Shown piece after piece: positions 50,213 through 58,310 of a stretch of DNA of 64,000 nt. This stretch comes from LMUY01 sp964247705. GTDB taxonomy: Bacteria; Pseudomonadota; Alphaproteobacteria; Acetobacterales; Acetobacteraceae. The notes below the pieces were generated by a model, which searched no databases, was not told where the DNA came from, and saw only the letters and a list, made by a program, of their open reading frames with translations. The stretch covers positions 17,597-81,596 of the forward strand of contig CAXTVQ010000009.1 of the NCBI GenBank assembly GCA_964247705.1, read 5' to 3'. A program made the translations under genes and the position numbers. Positions within the stretch are counted from its first letter, which is position 1. Each line of letters starts with the position of its first letter.

Positions 50213-50237
50213 TCCCCCTCCCTCGAGGGGAGGGGGA
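50213..50237. repeat. Dispersed palindromic element, copy 8 (core CCTCCCTCGAGGGGAGG)
   Basis: Well-conserved copy between the convergent ends of glgP and the ketopantoate-reductase-family gene, 13 bases after the glgP stop. A hairpin here could end or protect both transcripts. No T-run is present. Confidence 0.8.
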
Positions 50238-50247
50238 GTAACGAGCG

Positions 50248-51270
50248 TTAAGCTTGCATCAGTTCCACCAGGTTATCGTCCACCATCGGACGCTTGCCGT
50301 CCTCGATCTCGTGGATCATCGCGGTCAGCTTGCGGCATTTCGGGCACGCGATGCCGTGGGCCTCGCCCTCATGCACCACCGGCCACACCTGCAGGTCCAC
50401 CTCCGTCCGCCGCTTGCGCACGGCGAGGTCGCGCCAGATGCCGGAGTGGGTCTTCTTGCTCGGGCGGTTGAACGTGACCATGGCCTCGACCGAGGCGCGG
50501 GCCTGTTCCTCGGTGGCGCCCTCGGCGAAGGCTGCCGGGTCGAAGCCGTTGAAGCCGCGCTGGCCGATGCCGAGCGCGGCGGCGACCGCGTGGACCTCGC
50601 CGGCGAGGCTGCGCCAGAGCGGCAGGAGTTCGGGGCGGGCCAGGCAGTCGGCGATGCCCATCTGGCCCATCCCCTGCGCGAATAGCAGCGTCGCGTAGCC
50701 GAGCTTGCCCCATAGGTAGCTCTGGATGTCCGGCACCATCACCGCGTTCGGCTCGAAGCCGGCCTGGATCAGCGCGTGCAGGTGGCGCAGGCGGCCGGTG
50801 ATCTGCCCGTCCAGTTCGCCGATCACGAACGCGCCGCGGCCGCCGAACAGGATCTCGCCGGGCGCCATCCAGTCAGCGCCGAAGTTGATGAACGCGCCGA
50901 TCACCCGCTCCGCACCGGCCACGCCGGCGATGATGCCCTCGCACAGCCCATTTTGCAGCGAGAGCACGTAGCCGCCCGGGTCCAGATGCGGCAGCAGGGC
51001 GCGTGACGCCGCCCCGGTGTCCTGGGCCTTCACGCAGAGGAAGATCTTGTCCCATGTCCCGCTCAGCGCGGCGGGGGTGAAGGCGGGCGCGGTGACATGC
51101 AGCGACACGCCCGGGCCTTCGACGCGGAGCCCGCGCGCCGGGTCCGCGATGGCGGCGGCGTGCTCGGCCTGGCTGTCCACGAAGGTGATGTCGTGGCCGG
51201 CTTGCCTGAGGAACGTGCCGACGGTGCCGCCGATCGCGCCGGCCCCCCAGATCAGTATGCGTTCGGTCAA
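50248..51270 (-). CDS. 2-dehydropantoate 2-reductase (ApbA/PanE) family protein
   Basis: 340 residues. ILIWGAGAIGGTVGTFLRQAGHDITFVD with GAGAIG at 9-14 binds NADP; FLCVKAQDT supplies the conserved Lys region, YVLSLQNGLCE and a VIGAFINFGADW strand follow, and the helical domain contains VMVPDIQSYLWGKLGYATL. Ketopantoate reductases of the pantothenate pathway share this layout, but the C-terminal part (PVVHEGEAHGIACPKCRKLTAMIHEIEDGKRPM) is typical of a wider family acting on other 2-oxoacids, so panE is not certain. It follows the FUSC gene by 32 bases. Confidence 0.87.
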   Translation of the reverse strand: MTERILIWGAGAIGGTVGTFLRQAGHDITFVDSQAEHAAAIADPARGLRVEGPGVSLHVTAPAFTPAALSGTWDKIFLCVKAQDTGAASRALLPHLDPGGYVLSLQNGLCEGIIAGVAGAERVIGAFINFGADWMAPGEILFGGRGAFVIGELDGQITGRLRHLHALIQAGFEPNAVMVPDIQSYLWGKLGYATLLFAQGMGQMGIADCLARPELLPLWRSLAGEVHAVAAALGIGQRGFNGFDPAAFAEGATEEQARASVEAMVTFNRPSKKTHSGIWRDLAVRKRRTEVDLQVWPVVHEGEAHGIACPKCRKLTAMIHEIEDGKRPMVDDNLVELMQA

Positions 51271-51302
51271 ACTGGATGCTCCTCGATGCGGCGGCCTCGC
51301 CG

Positions 51303-53318
51303 TCAGCCCTCCAATTGGAACCCGTGCAGGGCGCCGATGGCAAGACGCTCCACCAGCGCGGACAACGCCATGTCCAGCTTGTCCAGCGCCTGCGCCGCGG
51401 CGGTCGCCGCCTGGTCGTTGCTTTCACCGTGGCCCATCGGGTCTGCTTGGCCGCCGTCTGCCAGGCTCCGCAGCTTGGATTCCACCCGGGCCGCGCGTTC
51501 GGCCGCGTCCGGGTCGGGCGCGGTGGCAGCGACGGCGAGCATGCGCGCCCAATGGACGCAGGCGAGCAGGGCCGGGATCGGGCGTTCCGGCTCGGTCCGG
51601 CGAAGCAGGAAACGGCTGGCGACCATGGGCAGCAGCGCGAGACGCAGATCGGCCACCTGCCGGTCGACCGCACGCATGGCCGGCACGGGGGCGGCGTCCC
51701 CTTCCCCGGCCAGGGCGCGGCGGCACACGCCGATCGCGTCCGCCAGGGCCCGCAGCACGGCCGCTCCCGACTCTGCCACCCGGTCCCGCGTGCGCAGCGG
51801 CAGGATGCAGACGGCGACGAAGATGGCGGAGGAGGCACCCACCAAGGTTTCCTCGAGCCGCAGTTCCAGGATCGGCGCCATCGCCGCCCCGAGCAGGCTG
51901 TAGACGAGGCCCAGGAACACGGTGACGCAGAAGATCCCGGCCGCGTACGACAGGAAAAACAGGTAGAACATGCCGAACACCGCGGCGAGCAGCAGAAGCA
52001 ACTGCACCGCGAACAAACCCTGCAGCAGGATCGCGAGCGATACGCCGGCGAGCAAGCCGAGCAGGGTGCCGGCCAGGCGCTGCACCCCCTTGTAGACGGT
52101 CTCGCCGCGGGAGCGGGTGCCGAGGAACACGACGTAGCAACTGATCACCGCCCAGAACCAGCGCTCCGGCGACAGCGCCATGCCGCCCGCCATGGCGATG
52201 GCGGAGGCGAGCGTCACCCGGAACGCCTGGCGCCAGGCCAGCGGACCCGGCGGCAGGCGCGGCGCGGGGCGCGGCTTCGCGGCAACCGGGAGTTCGGACG
52301 CGGCCTGCCCGAGCGCTGCGGCCGCGCGGGCGATGTCGCTGAGTACGGCGCCCACCGCGGACGGCGATGCCGGGGTCACGCCCTGCCAGTGCCGCGGCTT
52401 CCACCGCCCCTGGCGCAGCCGGCGCTCGTGCACCTGCAGTTGCACGGTCCGGCGGTGATCCGGCCCCTTGCCGCGGACCGAAGCGGCGTCCAGCGGTGCG
52501 ATTGCCAGGCGGGCGGCGGCGAGCTCCAGATCCATCAGGTGGCAGCGCAACGGCACGCTGCGCACCGGGTAGAGCACGGCGAGCTGATCGTCGGCGGCCA
52601 GTGCGACCTCGTTCAGCCGGGCCAGGCTGCGGCGCAGAGCGCGGGCGGTCGCCGGGTCATCGTCGCGGAGCGCTCCGGCCGTGTGCAGCACGGCGGCGGC
52701 GCGCACCTGCACGGCCTGCACGGTCCGCCGCAGCGCCGCCGCGGGACGCAGCGGCACCACGACGAAGGCGCTGAACCAGGTGATCGCCACCGCCACGGCG
52801 ATCCCGAGCAACTGCACCGGCAGGTCGGCGAGCGGCAACTGCAGGAACAGCCCGACATAGCCGATGATCACGGCTTCGACGCCGAGGCCGATCGCGCGCG
52901 GGCTGCGGCCTTGCAGGAGCAGCACGACGAACACGAGCGCGAGGAAGCTGGCGTCGCCCAGACGCTGGTGCCCGTGCAGCGCCGTGGTTGCGAGCACCGC
53001 CGCGACGGCCGGGAATATCAGCAGCAGCAGCGTGCGCTCCCGGTCCGGGCGGTTCGGTTCGCGCATCCAGAACGGCGCCAGGAGGCTGAAGGTGATGCCG
53101 ACCGCGAGATCGATCGGGGAGGCGCCGATCGATGGGCCGAGGACGACCGCTGCCAGGATGCTGAGCGTCATCGACGCCGTGCCGCGCAGGGCGAGGAACC
53201 AGCGCAGCGAACCCGGGTCCGAGTCGATGATGGGATAGGCGAACCCGGCCGCAGTCGCGCCCAACGCCGTCGTCGCCCGCCGCAGCGGGCTTCGCAAGTG
53301 CAGCATGACGGCTAGCAT
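51303..53318 (-). CDS. FUSC-family inner-membrane protein (aromatic acid exporter-like)
   Basis: About 671 residues. Two halves each with a bundle of about six helices followed by a cytoplasmic helical region, as in AaeB/YccS-type FUSC proteins. The second bundle has RQAFRVTLASAIAMAGG, RWFWAVISCYVVFLGTRSRGETVYKGVQRLAGTLLGLLAG, a clear family match. Such proteins export p-hydroxybenzoate-like acids or have unknown roles. Start uncertain: ATG 53318, GTG 53324 or ATG 53306. Probably an operon with the reductase-family gene downstream. Confidence 0.88.
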   Translation of the reverse strand: MLAVMLHLRSPLRRATTALGATAAGFAYPIIDSDPGSLRWFLALRGTASMTLSILAAVVLGPSIGASPIDLAVGITFSLLAPFWMREPNRPDRERTLLLLIFPAVAAVLATTALHGHQRLGDASFLALVFVVLLLQGRSPRAIGLGVEAVIIGYVGLFLQLPLADLPVQLLGIAVAVAITWFSAFVVVPLRPAAALRRTVQAVQVRAAAVLHTAGALRDDDPATARALRRSLARLNEVALAADDQLAVLYPVRSVPLRCHLMDLELAAARLAIAPLDAASVRGKGPDHRRTVQLQVHERRLRQGRWKPRHWQGVTPASPSAVGAVLSDIARAAAALGQAASELPVAAKPRPAPRLPPGPLAWRQAFRVTLASAIAMAGGMALSPERWFWAVISCYVVFLGTRSRGETVYKGVQRLAGTLLGLLAGVSLAILLQGLFAVQLLLLLAAVFGMFYLFFLSYAAGIFCVTVFLGLVYSLLGAAMAPILELRLEETLVGASSAIFVAVCILPLRTRDRVAESGAAVLRALADAIGVCRRALAGEGDAAPVPAMRAVDRQVADLRLALLPMVASRFLLRRTEPERPIPALLACVHWARMLAVAATAPDPDAAERAARVESKLRSLADGGQADPMGHGESNDQAATAAAQALDKLDMALSALVERLAIGALHGFQLEG

Positions 53319-53381
53319 AGCCACGAACGCGCGGGAGGATAGGGTGCGGGCGCCGCTCCAAGCCGGCGATGGCGATGTTTG

Positions 53382-53819
53382 TCACCCCGCCGGGGCGCAG
53401 GTCGCGCAGACCCCCGTCAGTTCCACCGTCCGCTGGTCCAGCACGAAGCCCAGGCGCTGGCCGAGGCTGTCCGCCGCGGCCGCGACCCGGTTGTCCTCCG
53501 CCTCCACCACGGCGCCGCATTGGCGGCAGATGAGGAACTGGACGGCGTGGGGATGGTCCGGATGGTCGCAGGCGATGAAGGACCGGGTGGTCTCCAGCCG
53601 GTGCACCAGGCCGTGCTCCACCAGGAAGTCGAGGCAGCGGTAGACGCTGGCGGGGGTGATCGCGGCATCCTCCGGCAGCAGCATGTCCCGTAGCTCGTAG
53701 GCCGAGAGGGGGCGCTTCTCGGCGAGCAGGATGGCCAGCACCGCCCGGCGCTGGCGCGTCATCCGGCCGCCGCGCTGCCGGCAGATCGCCTCAAGGTCGG
53801 TCAGCGTGTTGCTGGTCAT
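53382..53819 (-). CDS. zur: Fur-family zinc uptake regulator
   Basis: 145 residues. Winged-helix domain (CRQRGGRMTRQRRAVLAILLAEKRPLSAYELRD, ITPASVYRCLDFLVEHGLVHRL) and metal-binding dimer domain with ICRQCGAVVEAE and the C-terminal CATCAP, the two CxxC pairs of the structural zinc site. The His-rich ACDHPDHPHAVQF block is typical of Zur. The location directly downstream of znuACB, ATG overlapping the znuB stop, makes Zur much more likely than Fur or PerR. Predicted to repress its own operon through the palindrome before znuA. Confidence 0.93.
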   Translation of the reverse strand: MTSNTLTDLEAICRQRGGRMTRQRRAVLAILLAEKRPLSAYELRDMLLPEDAAITPASVYRCLDFLVEHGLVHRLETTRSFIACDHPDHPHAVQFLICRQCGAVVEAEDNRVAAAADSLGQRLGFVLDQRTVELTGVCATCAPAG

Positions 53820-54637
53820 TGCCTGGCCTCCTGGTTCGCAGCCCGCAGCCGCAATCTCGGGCGCGGCATGATGGCCGCCAAGTAGACCGCGGCGCTGAGG
53901 GCGGTGATCCAGAAGCTGCTCGGCCAGTCGGTGTAGAAGGCGAGCGTGATGCCGGCCCAGGCCTCCGCCACCGCCAGCACGGCCGAGAGCAGCACGCCCG
54001 TGCCGACGCCGCTGGTCATGCGCTGGGCCGCGGCGGCCGGGCCCACCATCAGCGAGAACACCAGCAGCACGCCCACGATCTGCGCGCACTCCGCCGTCGC
54101 CAGCGCCACGATGGCGAGGAACAGCACCGAATACAGCCGGAGGGAGACACCCTTCGCCTCCGCCAGTTCCGGCTGCAGGCTGGCGAACAGCAGCGGCCGG
54201 GCGATGGTGGCCAGGGCGGCCAGGCTCACCACGCCGAGCCCGAGCAGGGTCCAGACGGTCCCCGCATCCACGGCGAGCACGTTGCCGAACAGCAGCGCCG
54301 TCGCCTGGGTGGCGAAGGCGGTGAAGAAATGCAGGAACAGCAACCCGAAGCCGAGCGAGAGCGCCAGCACGATGCCGATCGCCACGTCCCGCTGGGCCAG
54401 GCGCTCGCTCATGAACCCCATGCCGATCCCGGCCGCCACCGTCATCAGCACCAGGCCCCAGAGCGGCGCGATCCCCACCAGGAAGGCGCCGGTCGCGCCG
54501 GTGAACCCGACATGGGACAGCGCGTGGCCGGCGAAGGTTTGCCCGCGCAGCACCAGGAAGTAGCCGACTGCGCCCGACACGATCGCCACCACCGTCGCCG
54601 CGGCGAACGCGTTGCGCATGAAGTCATACTCAAGCAT
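53816..54637 (-). CDS. znuB: Zinc ABC transporter permease
   Basis: 273 residues, about seven or eight helices. YFLVLRGQTFAGHALSHVGFTGATGAFLVG is the ABC-3 family signature; later GVSLRLYSVLFLAIVALATAECAQIVGVLLVFSLMVGPAAAAQ is typical of ZnuB. I take the ATG at 54637 (MLEYDFMRNAF), the last of three tandem copies of the start region; a TTG at 54649 would extend it by four. Coupled to zur by overlap. Confidence 0.94.
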   Translation of the reverse strand: MLEYDFMRNAFAAATVVAIVSGAVGYFLVLRGQTFAGHALSHVGFTGATGAFLVGIAPLWGLVLMTVAAGIGMGFMSERLAQRDVAIGIVLALSLGFGLLFLHFFTAFATQATALLFGNVLAVDAGTVWTLLGLGVVSLAALATIARPLLFASLQPELAEAKGVSLRLYSVLFLAIVALATAECAQIVGVLLVFSLMVGPAAAAQRMTSGVGTGVLLSAVLAVAEAWAGITLAFYTDWPSSFWITALSAAVYLAAIMPRPRLRLRAANQEARQ

Positions 54638-54674
54638 GGGCGTACTCAAGCATGGGCGTACTCAAGCATGGGAA
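54627..54674. repeat. 16-bp tandem repeat, three copies, at the znuC/znuB junction
   Basis: Copies at 54627-54642, 54643-54658 and 54659-54674 (unit TACTCAAGCATGGGCG; the third ends AA). On the minus strand each carries ATGCTTGAGTA: the znuC stop (TGA, 54664-54662) sits in the first-transcribed copy and the znuB start (ATG 54637) in the last. As 16 is not a multiple of three, the intermediate ATG codons are out of frame with znuB. Confidence 0.92.
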
Positions 54675-55471
54675 TGTTCGTGGTGATCGTCGGCGCGCGC
54701 CACGTCACCGTCGCCGGACATGACGAAAATCCGGCCCTTGAGGTGGACCACGTCAATCTCCGAACCGTACAGGCGGGAGAGCACCGGGCCCGTGATGACG
54801 TCCTCCACCGTGCCGAGTGCCGCCTGGCCGCGGCCGAGATACAGCACCCGGTCCAGCACGCCGAGCAACGGGTTCAACTCGTGGGTGCTGAACAGCACGG
54901 CGATCCCGAGTTCCGCCTGCAGCGCCTGCACCAGCTCGACCACGCCGCGCTGATGATGCGGGTCCAGACTCATCAGCGGCTCGTCCAGCAGCAGCATGCG
55001 GGGGCGGCCGATCAGCGCCTGGGCCAGCAGCAGGCGTTGGCGCTCCCCGCCGGAGGTCTCGGTCAGCGGGCGGCGGGCGAGCAGGCTGGCGCCCACCAGG
55101 CCCAGCGCCCGGTCCACCTCCGCCCGGCCTGCCTTGCCCGGGAACGGCAGGCCGAGGCGGTGGCCGTTCACGACGCCCGCGACGAAATCCCACCCGCTCA
55201 GCCGCATGCTGGCGACCGCCGCGCGCGATTGCGGCATGTAGCCGATCGCCGGGTTGCCGCGCGCCGCCGGTTGGCCGAGCACGTGGATGGCGCCGCGGGC
55301 GGGCCGCAGCAGGCCGAGGATGGCGCGCATGAGCGTGGTCTTGCCGGCGCCGTTCGGGCCCAGCACGCCGATGAACTCGCGCGGGCCGATCGCGAGGTCG
55401 AGCCCGTCCAGGATCGTCCGCCCGCCGAGCGACAGGCGCACGCCACGCAGCTCGATGGCGGGACTGGTTAT
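54662..55471 (-). CDS. znuC: Zinc ABC transporter ATPase
   Basis: About 269 residues as drawn. Walker A GVLGPNGAGKTTLMRAI, Q-loop GYMPQSRAAVASMRL, signature ETSGGERQRLLLAQALI, Walker B MLLLDEPLMSLDPHHQRG, H-loop VLFSTHELNPLLG. The C-terminus DDHHEHSHA is His-rich, as in zinc proteins. Start problem: the conserved N-terminus (PAIELRGVRLSLGGR) has no ATG/GTG/TTG before it. The natural position holds ATA overlapping the znuA stop (ATAA, 55471-55468); the nearest ordinary start is GTG 55441, which would cut the first beta-strand. I draw the ATA start with caution. Confidence 0.85.
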   Translation of the reverse strand: MTSPAIELRGVRLSLGGRTILDGLDLAIGPREFIGVLGPNGAGKTTLMRAILGLLRPARGAIHVLGQPAARGNPAIGYMPQSRAAVASMRLSGWDFVAGVVNGHRLGLPFPGKAGRAEVDRALGLVGASLLARRPLTETSGGERQRLLLAQALIGRPRMLLLDEPLMSLDPHHQRGVVELVQALQAELGIAVLFSTHELNPLLGVLDRVLYLGRGQAALGTVEDVITGPVLSRLYGSEIDVVHLKGRIFVMSGDGDVARADDHHEHSHA

Positions 55472-56340
55472 TGCGGCACCGCCTTGGCGACGGCAGCGAG
55501 TTCGTCCTGCATCCAGGCCTGGTAGCTCTTGCCCGCCGGTTCCGTTTCGGTCACGGCCACGACGGGGATGTTGGATGCTTTTGCCAGCGCCTCCATGTGG
55601 ACCGCGATCTTGTCCGAGGCCTGGCTGTTGTAGACCAGCAGCTTGACCCGGTGCGTCTTGAGGTCGGTCTCGAAGGCGGCCACGTCGGAGGCGCTGGGCT
55701 CGGTGTCGTTCATCACGGCGAGCTGGAACGCGGCGTTGCGCACCTGCATGCCGAGCGCGTCGAACATGTATCCGAACACGGGCTCGGTCGCGGTGACCGG
55801 GGTGCCGGCGGTGCGGGCGCGCAGGGCGGCGATGCTGGCCTGCACCGGTTCGAGCGACTCCTGGAACGCGGACAGGCGCTGCTGGTAGTCTGCACGGTGC
55901 GCCGGGTCGGCGGTGCCGAGGTCGTCGGCCAGGGTCCGGGCCAGGGCCAGCATGGTCGCCGGGTCGTACCACAAATGCGGGTTGTCTCCGGGTTTCTTGC
56001 CGGTCAGGTCCGCCACCACGATCACGGTGCGGCCGGCGTTGCGGGCGGCGCCGAGCAGCTTGGCCATCCACGGGTCGTAATCGACGCCGTTCAGGATCGC
56101 GATGCGGGCGCCCGAGATGTTGCGCGCGACGGAGGGGCTTGCCTCGAACAGATGGGGGTCCTGGTCGGGGTTGCTGAGCACGCTGGTGACCGCGACCTGG
56201 GGGCCGCCGATCTGCTGCGCGACGTCGCCGTAGAAGTTCTCGGCGGCAACGATTGCGACGGGTGCATGGCTCTGCGCCTGGGTGGGCGGTGATGCGATCT
56301 GGAGCGCGGCCATGACTGCAAGCACAGTCGGTCTCTTCAA
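55468..56340 (-). CDS. znuA: Zinc ABC transporter substrate-binding protein
   Basis: About 290 residues, cluster 9 (TroA-like) binding protein. Signal peptide LKRPTVLAVMAALQIASPPTQAQ. Metal-site pattern: PHLFEASPS (His), NPHLWYDP (His), TEPVFGYMFDALG and the C-terminal ETEPAGKSYQAWMQ. No long His-rich loop is seen. Two starts are possible: ATG 56352, or TTG 56340, which has GGAGG five bases upstream and gives MKRPTVL; I prefer the TTG. First gene of znuA-znuC-znuB-zur. Confidence 0.92.
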   Translation of the reverse strand: MKRPTVLAVMAALQIASPPTQAQSHAPVAIVAAENFYGDVAQQIGGPQVAVTSVLSNPDQDPHLFEASPSVARNISGARIAILNGVDYDPWMAKLLGAARNAGRTVIVVADLTGKKPGDNPHLWYDPATMLALARTLADDLGTADPAHRADYQQRLSAFQESLEPVQASIAALRARTAGTPVTATEPVFGYMFDALGMQVRNAAFQLAVMNDTEPSASDVAAFETDLKTHRVKLLVYNSQASDKIAVHMEALAKASNIPVVAVTETEPAGKSYQAWMQDELAAVAKAVPQ

Positions 56341-56366
56341 CGCAGCCTCCATCGTCCACCGCCGTC

Positions 56367-56383
56367 TTGATACAAAGTATCAA
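56367..56383. promoter_or_regulatory. Perfect palindrome, candidate Zur operator of the znu operon
   Basis: TTGATACAAAGTATCAA: seven-base arms around AAA, AT-rich in a GC-rich genome, starting 15 bases upstream of the znuA ATG. Fur-family regulators bind AT-rich palindromes of this size. Given zur in the same operon, an autoregulatory Zur site overlapping the promoter is the simplest reading. Confidence 0.65.
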
Positions 56384-56418
56384 ACGGACGGGCAACACCT
56401 CGATGGCCGGCTAAAGCC

Positions 56419-57075
56419 TCAGGCGGCAGGCTCGACGTAGCAGCGGAGGTGCTGGCCAGGCAGCAGGTCGTACGGCGCCACCCAACCCGGCAGCAGCTTG
56501 ATGCGGTCCAGCCAGGCGGTGATCGCCGGATAGCCGGCGGCCAGGTCGTAGCCGGCCTCGTGCTTGGGGAACATCAGGTAGCCGAGCATGGAGAGGTCGG
56601 CCACGGTCGGCTCGCCCCCGGCGACGTATGGCTGGCCCGCCACGTGCCGTTCGAGGATGCCCAGGAAATCGTCCACCCGGCGGCGCAGGAAATCGAGCAC
56701 CGCCGGGTCGGTATGGGGCGTGAAGGCACGGCGGTAGCGGTAGGCGGCCATGAACCCGCTGAGCTTCTGGTTGTCCCAGAACAGCCAGCGCAGCACCTCG
56801 TAGCGCATCGCCTCACCGGTGCCCTGGAACCGGCCGTAGCGGTCGGCCAGGCGCAGCAGGATGGGGGCGGTCTGGGTGAGCTTGGCGCCGTCCTCCTCCA
56901 GCACGGGGATCTCGCCCATGGGGTTGACCGCCTGCCGCCACTCGGGCGTCCAAGTGACGCCGCTGCCGAAATCGGTCCAGACCGGCTCGAACGTCTCGCC
57001 GCACAGCCGCAGCATGAGGGCGAGCTTGTAGCTGTTGCCGGACTCCGGGAAATAGTGGAGGCGGTAGGCGGTCAT
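56419..57075 (-). CDS. Glutathione S-transferase family protein
   Basis: 218 residues. N-terminal thioredoxin-like domain: YRLHYFPESGNSYKLALMLRLCGE (Ser/Asn of the catalytic region), NPMGEIPVLEEDGAKLTQTAPILLRLAD with the cis-Pro and the glutathione-binding Glu/Thr-type segment. C-terminal helical domain ends with PTVADLSMLGYLMF and AAGYPAITAWLDRI. Detoxification or reductive role; substrate unknown. ATG at 57075, seven bases after the upstream glycosyltransferase stop; likely co-transcribed. Confidence 0.9.
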   Translation of the reverse strand: MTAYRLHYFPESGNSYKLALMLRLCGETFEPVWTDFGSGVTWTPEWRQAVNPMGEIPVLEEDGAKLTQTAPILLRLADRYGRFQGTGEAMRYEVLRWLFWDNQKLSGFMAAYRYRRAFTPHTDPAVLDFLRRRVDDFLGILERHVAGQPYVAGGEPTVADLSMLGYLMFPKHEAGYDLAAGYPAITAWLDRIKLLPGWVAPYDLLPGQHLRCYVEPAA

Positions 57076-57081
57076 CGCCAC

Positions 57082-58215
57082 TCACCCATAGGCGCGGTCC
57101 CGGTCGACGAGGCCGAGGATGAGTTGGGCGGCCGCCGGGGCGCCACCGCCCCCGGTGACCAGGCCGTGGGCCAGGTCGAGCGTCTGGCTCAGCGCGTCGC
57201 CCTTGGTCAACGCGGTCGTCAACGCTTTGGCGAACTTCGCGGGCACGGCTTCCGCGAGCGGGATCAGCGCCGCCGCACCCTTGCGGCCCAGCGCCTGCGC
57301 CAACAAGGTGGCCTCCGCGATCGGTCCGGGCACCAGCAGCATGGGCGTGCGGACTGCGGCGGCCTCGTGCATCGTGCTGGTGCCCTCGCCCACGACCGCG
57401 TCGGCGGCGCGAATATGCAGCAGCGACTCCACCGGGGTGACCACCCCCTTCACGCTCACCCAATCCGGCAAGATATCCGGCACGCCGGTGATGCCGAGCA
57501 GCTCCTTCGGATCGCTCACCGCCAGCAGCACCAGTTGCAGGTCCGGATGCGCGCCGCGGCGCAGCGTCTCGACGGCGCCGAACAGCCCGGCGAGCACGCG
57601 ATGGCCGAACTCCTTGCCGAAGGGGAAACCGCGCGGGGCGTAGAGCACTATCGGCGCGTCACTCGCAAGCTCGAGCTGCCGGCGCGCCTCGGCCTTGCTC
57701 GGCAGCTCGTCCGTCTCGAGAAAGGGGCCGGTCTGCACCACCTTGCCGGCCACGCAGTCCAGTTCGGCGGGCAGGCCGACCAGGGGGGCGTACGGCCAGA
57801 TCACGGCGTCCATCTGCACCAGGAACGGCCAGTCCATGAACAGCTCGTCGCCCACCGGGTGCATGGCCAGCGTGACCCAACGCACGTCCGGCACCGCCTG
57901 GCGCAGCGGCAGCAGGTAGCGGGAGCAGTCGTCCACCACGATATGCGCGTCGTCCAGGCAGGCGCGGACCATCGCGTCCCGGTTGTCGCGGCTGCGCGGG
58001 GGCAGGAAGCGGGGGCGGAACCCCATGCGCCGGGTGGCATCGATGTTGAACGGGCGAAGCCGCTCGGTGTCGAGCAGGTATTCGATCTCCAGCGAGGGAT
58101 CGATCCGCCACAATGCGCGGGCAAGGGCCGCCGTGCGGGAGATGTGGCCGATGCCGCCGGAAACGGAGGGGATCATCACGATCTTGGTCCGCGGGCGCTG
58201 GCGATCGGGGTTCAA
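57082..58215 (-). CDS. MurG-like / GT1-type glycosyltransferase
   Basis: About 377 residues as drawn. The N-terminus KIVMIPSVSGGIGHISRTAALARAL has the glycine-rich acceptor loop of GT28/GT1 enzymes, and the C-terminal domain contains IRAADAVVGEGTSTMHEAAAVRTPMLLVP, the donor-binding loop with GEGTST in place of MurG's GAST. Cytoplasmic; donor and acceptor unknown. The start is unclear: TTG 58215, GTG 58179 or ATG 58176; none has a strong ribosome-binding site. The open frame extends to 58290 without support. Confidence 0.78.
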   Translation of the reverse strand: MNPDRQRPRTKIVMIPSVSGGIGHISRTAALARALWRIDPSLEIEYLLDTERLRPFNIDATRRMGFRPRFLPPRSRDNRDAMVRACLDDAHIVVDDCSRYLLPLRQAVPDVRWVTLAMHPVGDELFMDWPFLVQMDAVIWPYAPLVGLPAELDCVAGKVVQTGPFLETDELPSKAEARRQLELASDAPIVLYAPRGFPFGKEFGHRVLAGLFGAVETLRRGAHPDLQLVLLAVSDPKELLGITGVPDILPDWVSVKGVVTPVESLLHIRAADAVVGEGTSTMHEAAAVRTPMLLVPGPIAEATLLAQALGRKGAAALIPLAEAVPAKFAKALTTALTKGDALSQTLDLAHGLVTGGGGAPAAAQLILGLVDRDRAYG

Positions 58216-58310
58216 GCTGCGTAGCCCGCAGGCGGCATTGTCGGATCGGGGGTCACGAAATCCCCTAACCCATTCCCTCCGGACCGGCAATTACCCGAGC
58301 GGGAGGGTGA

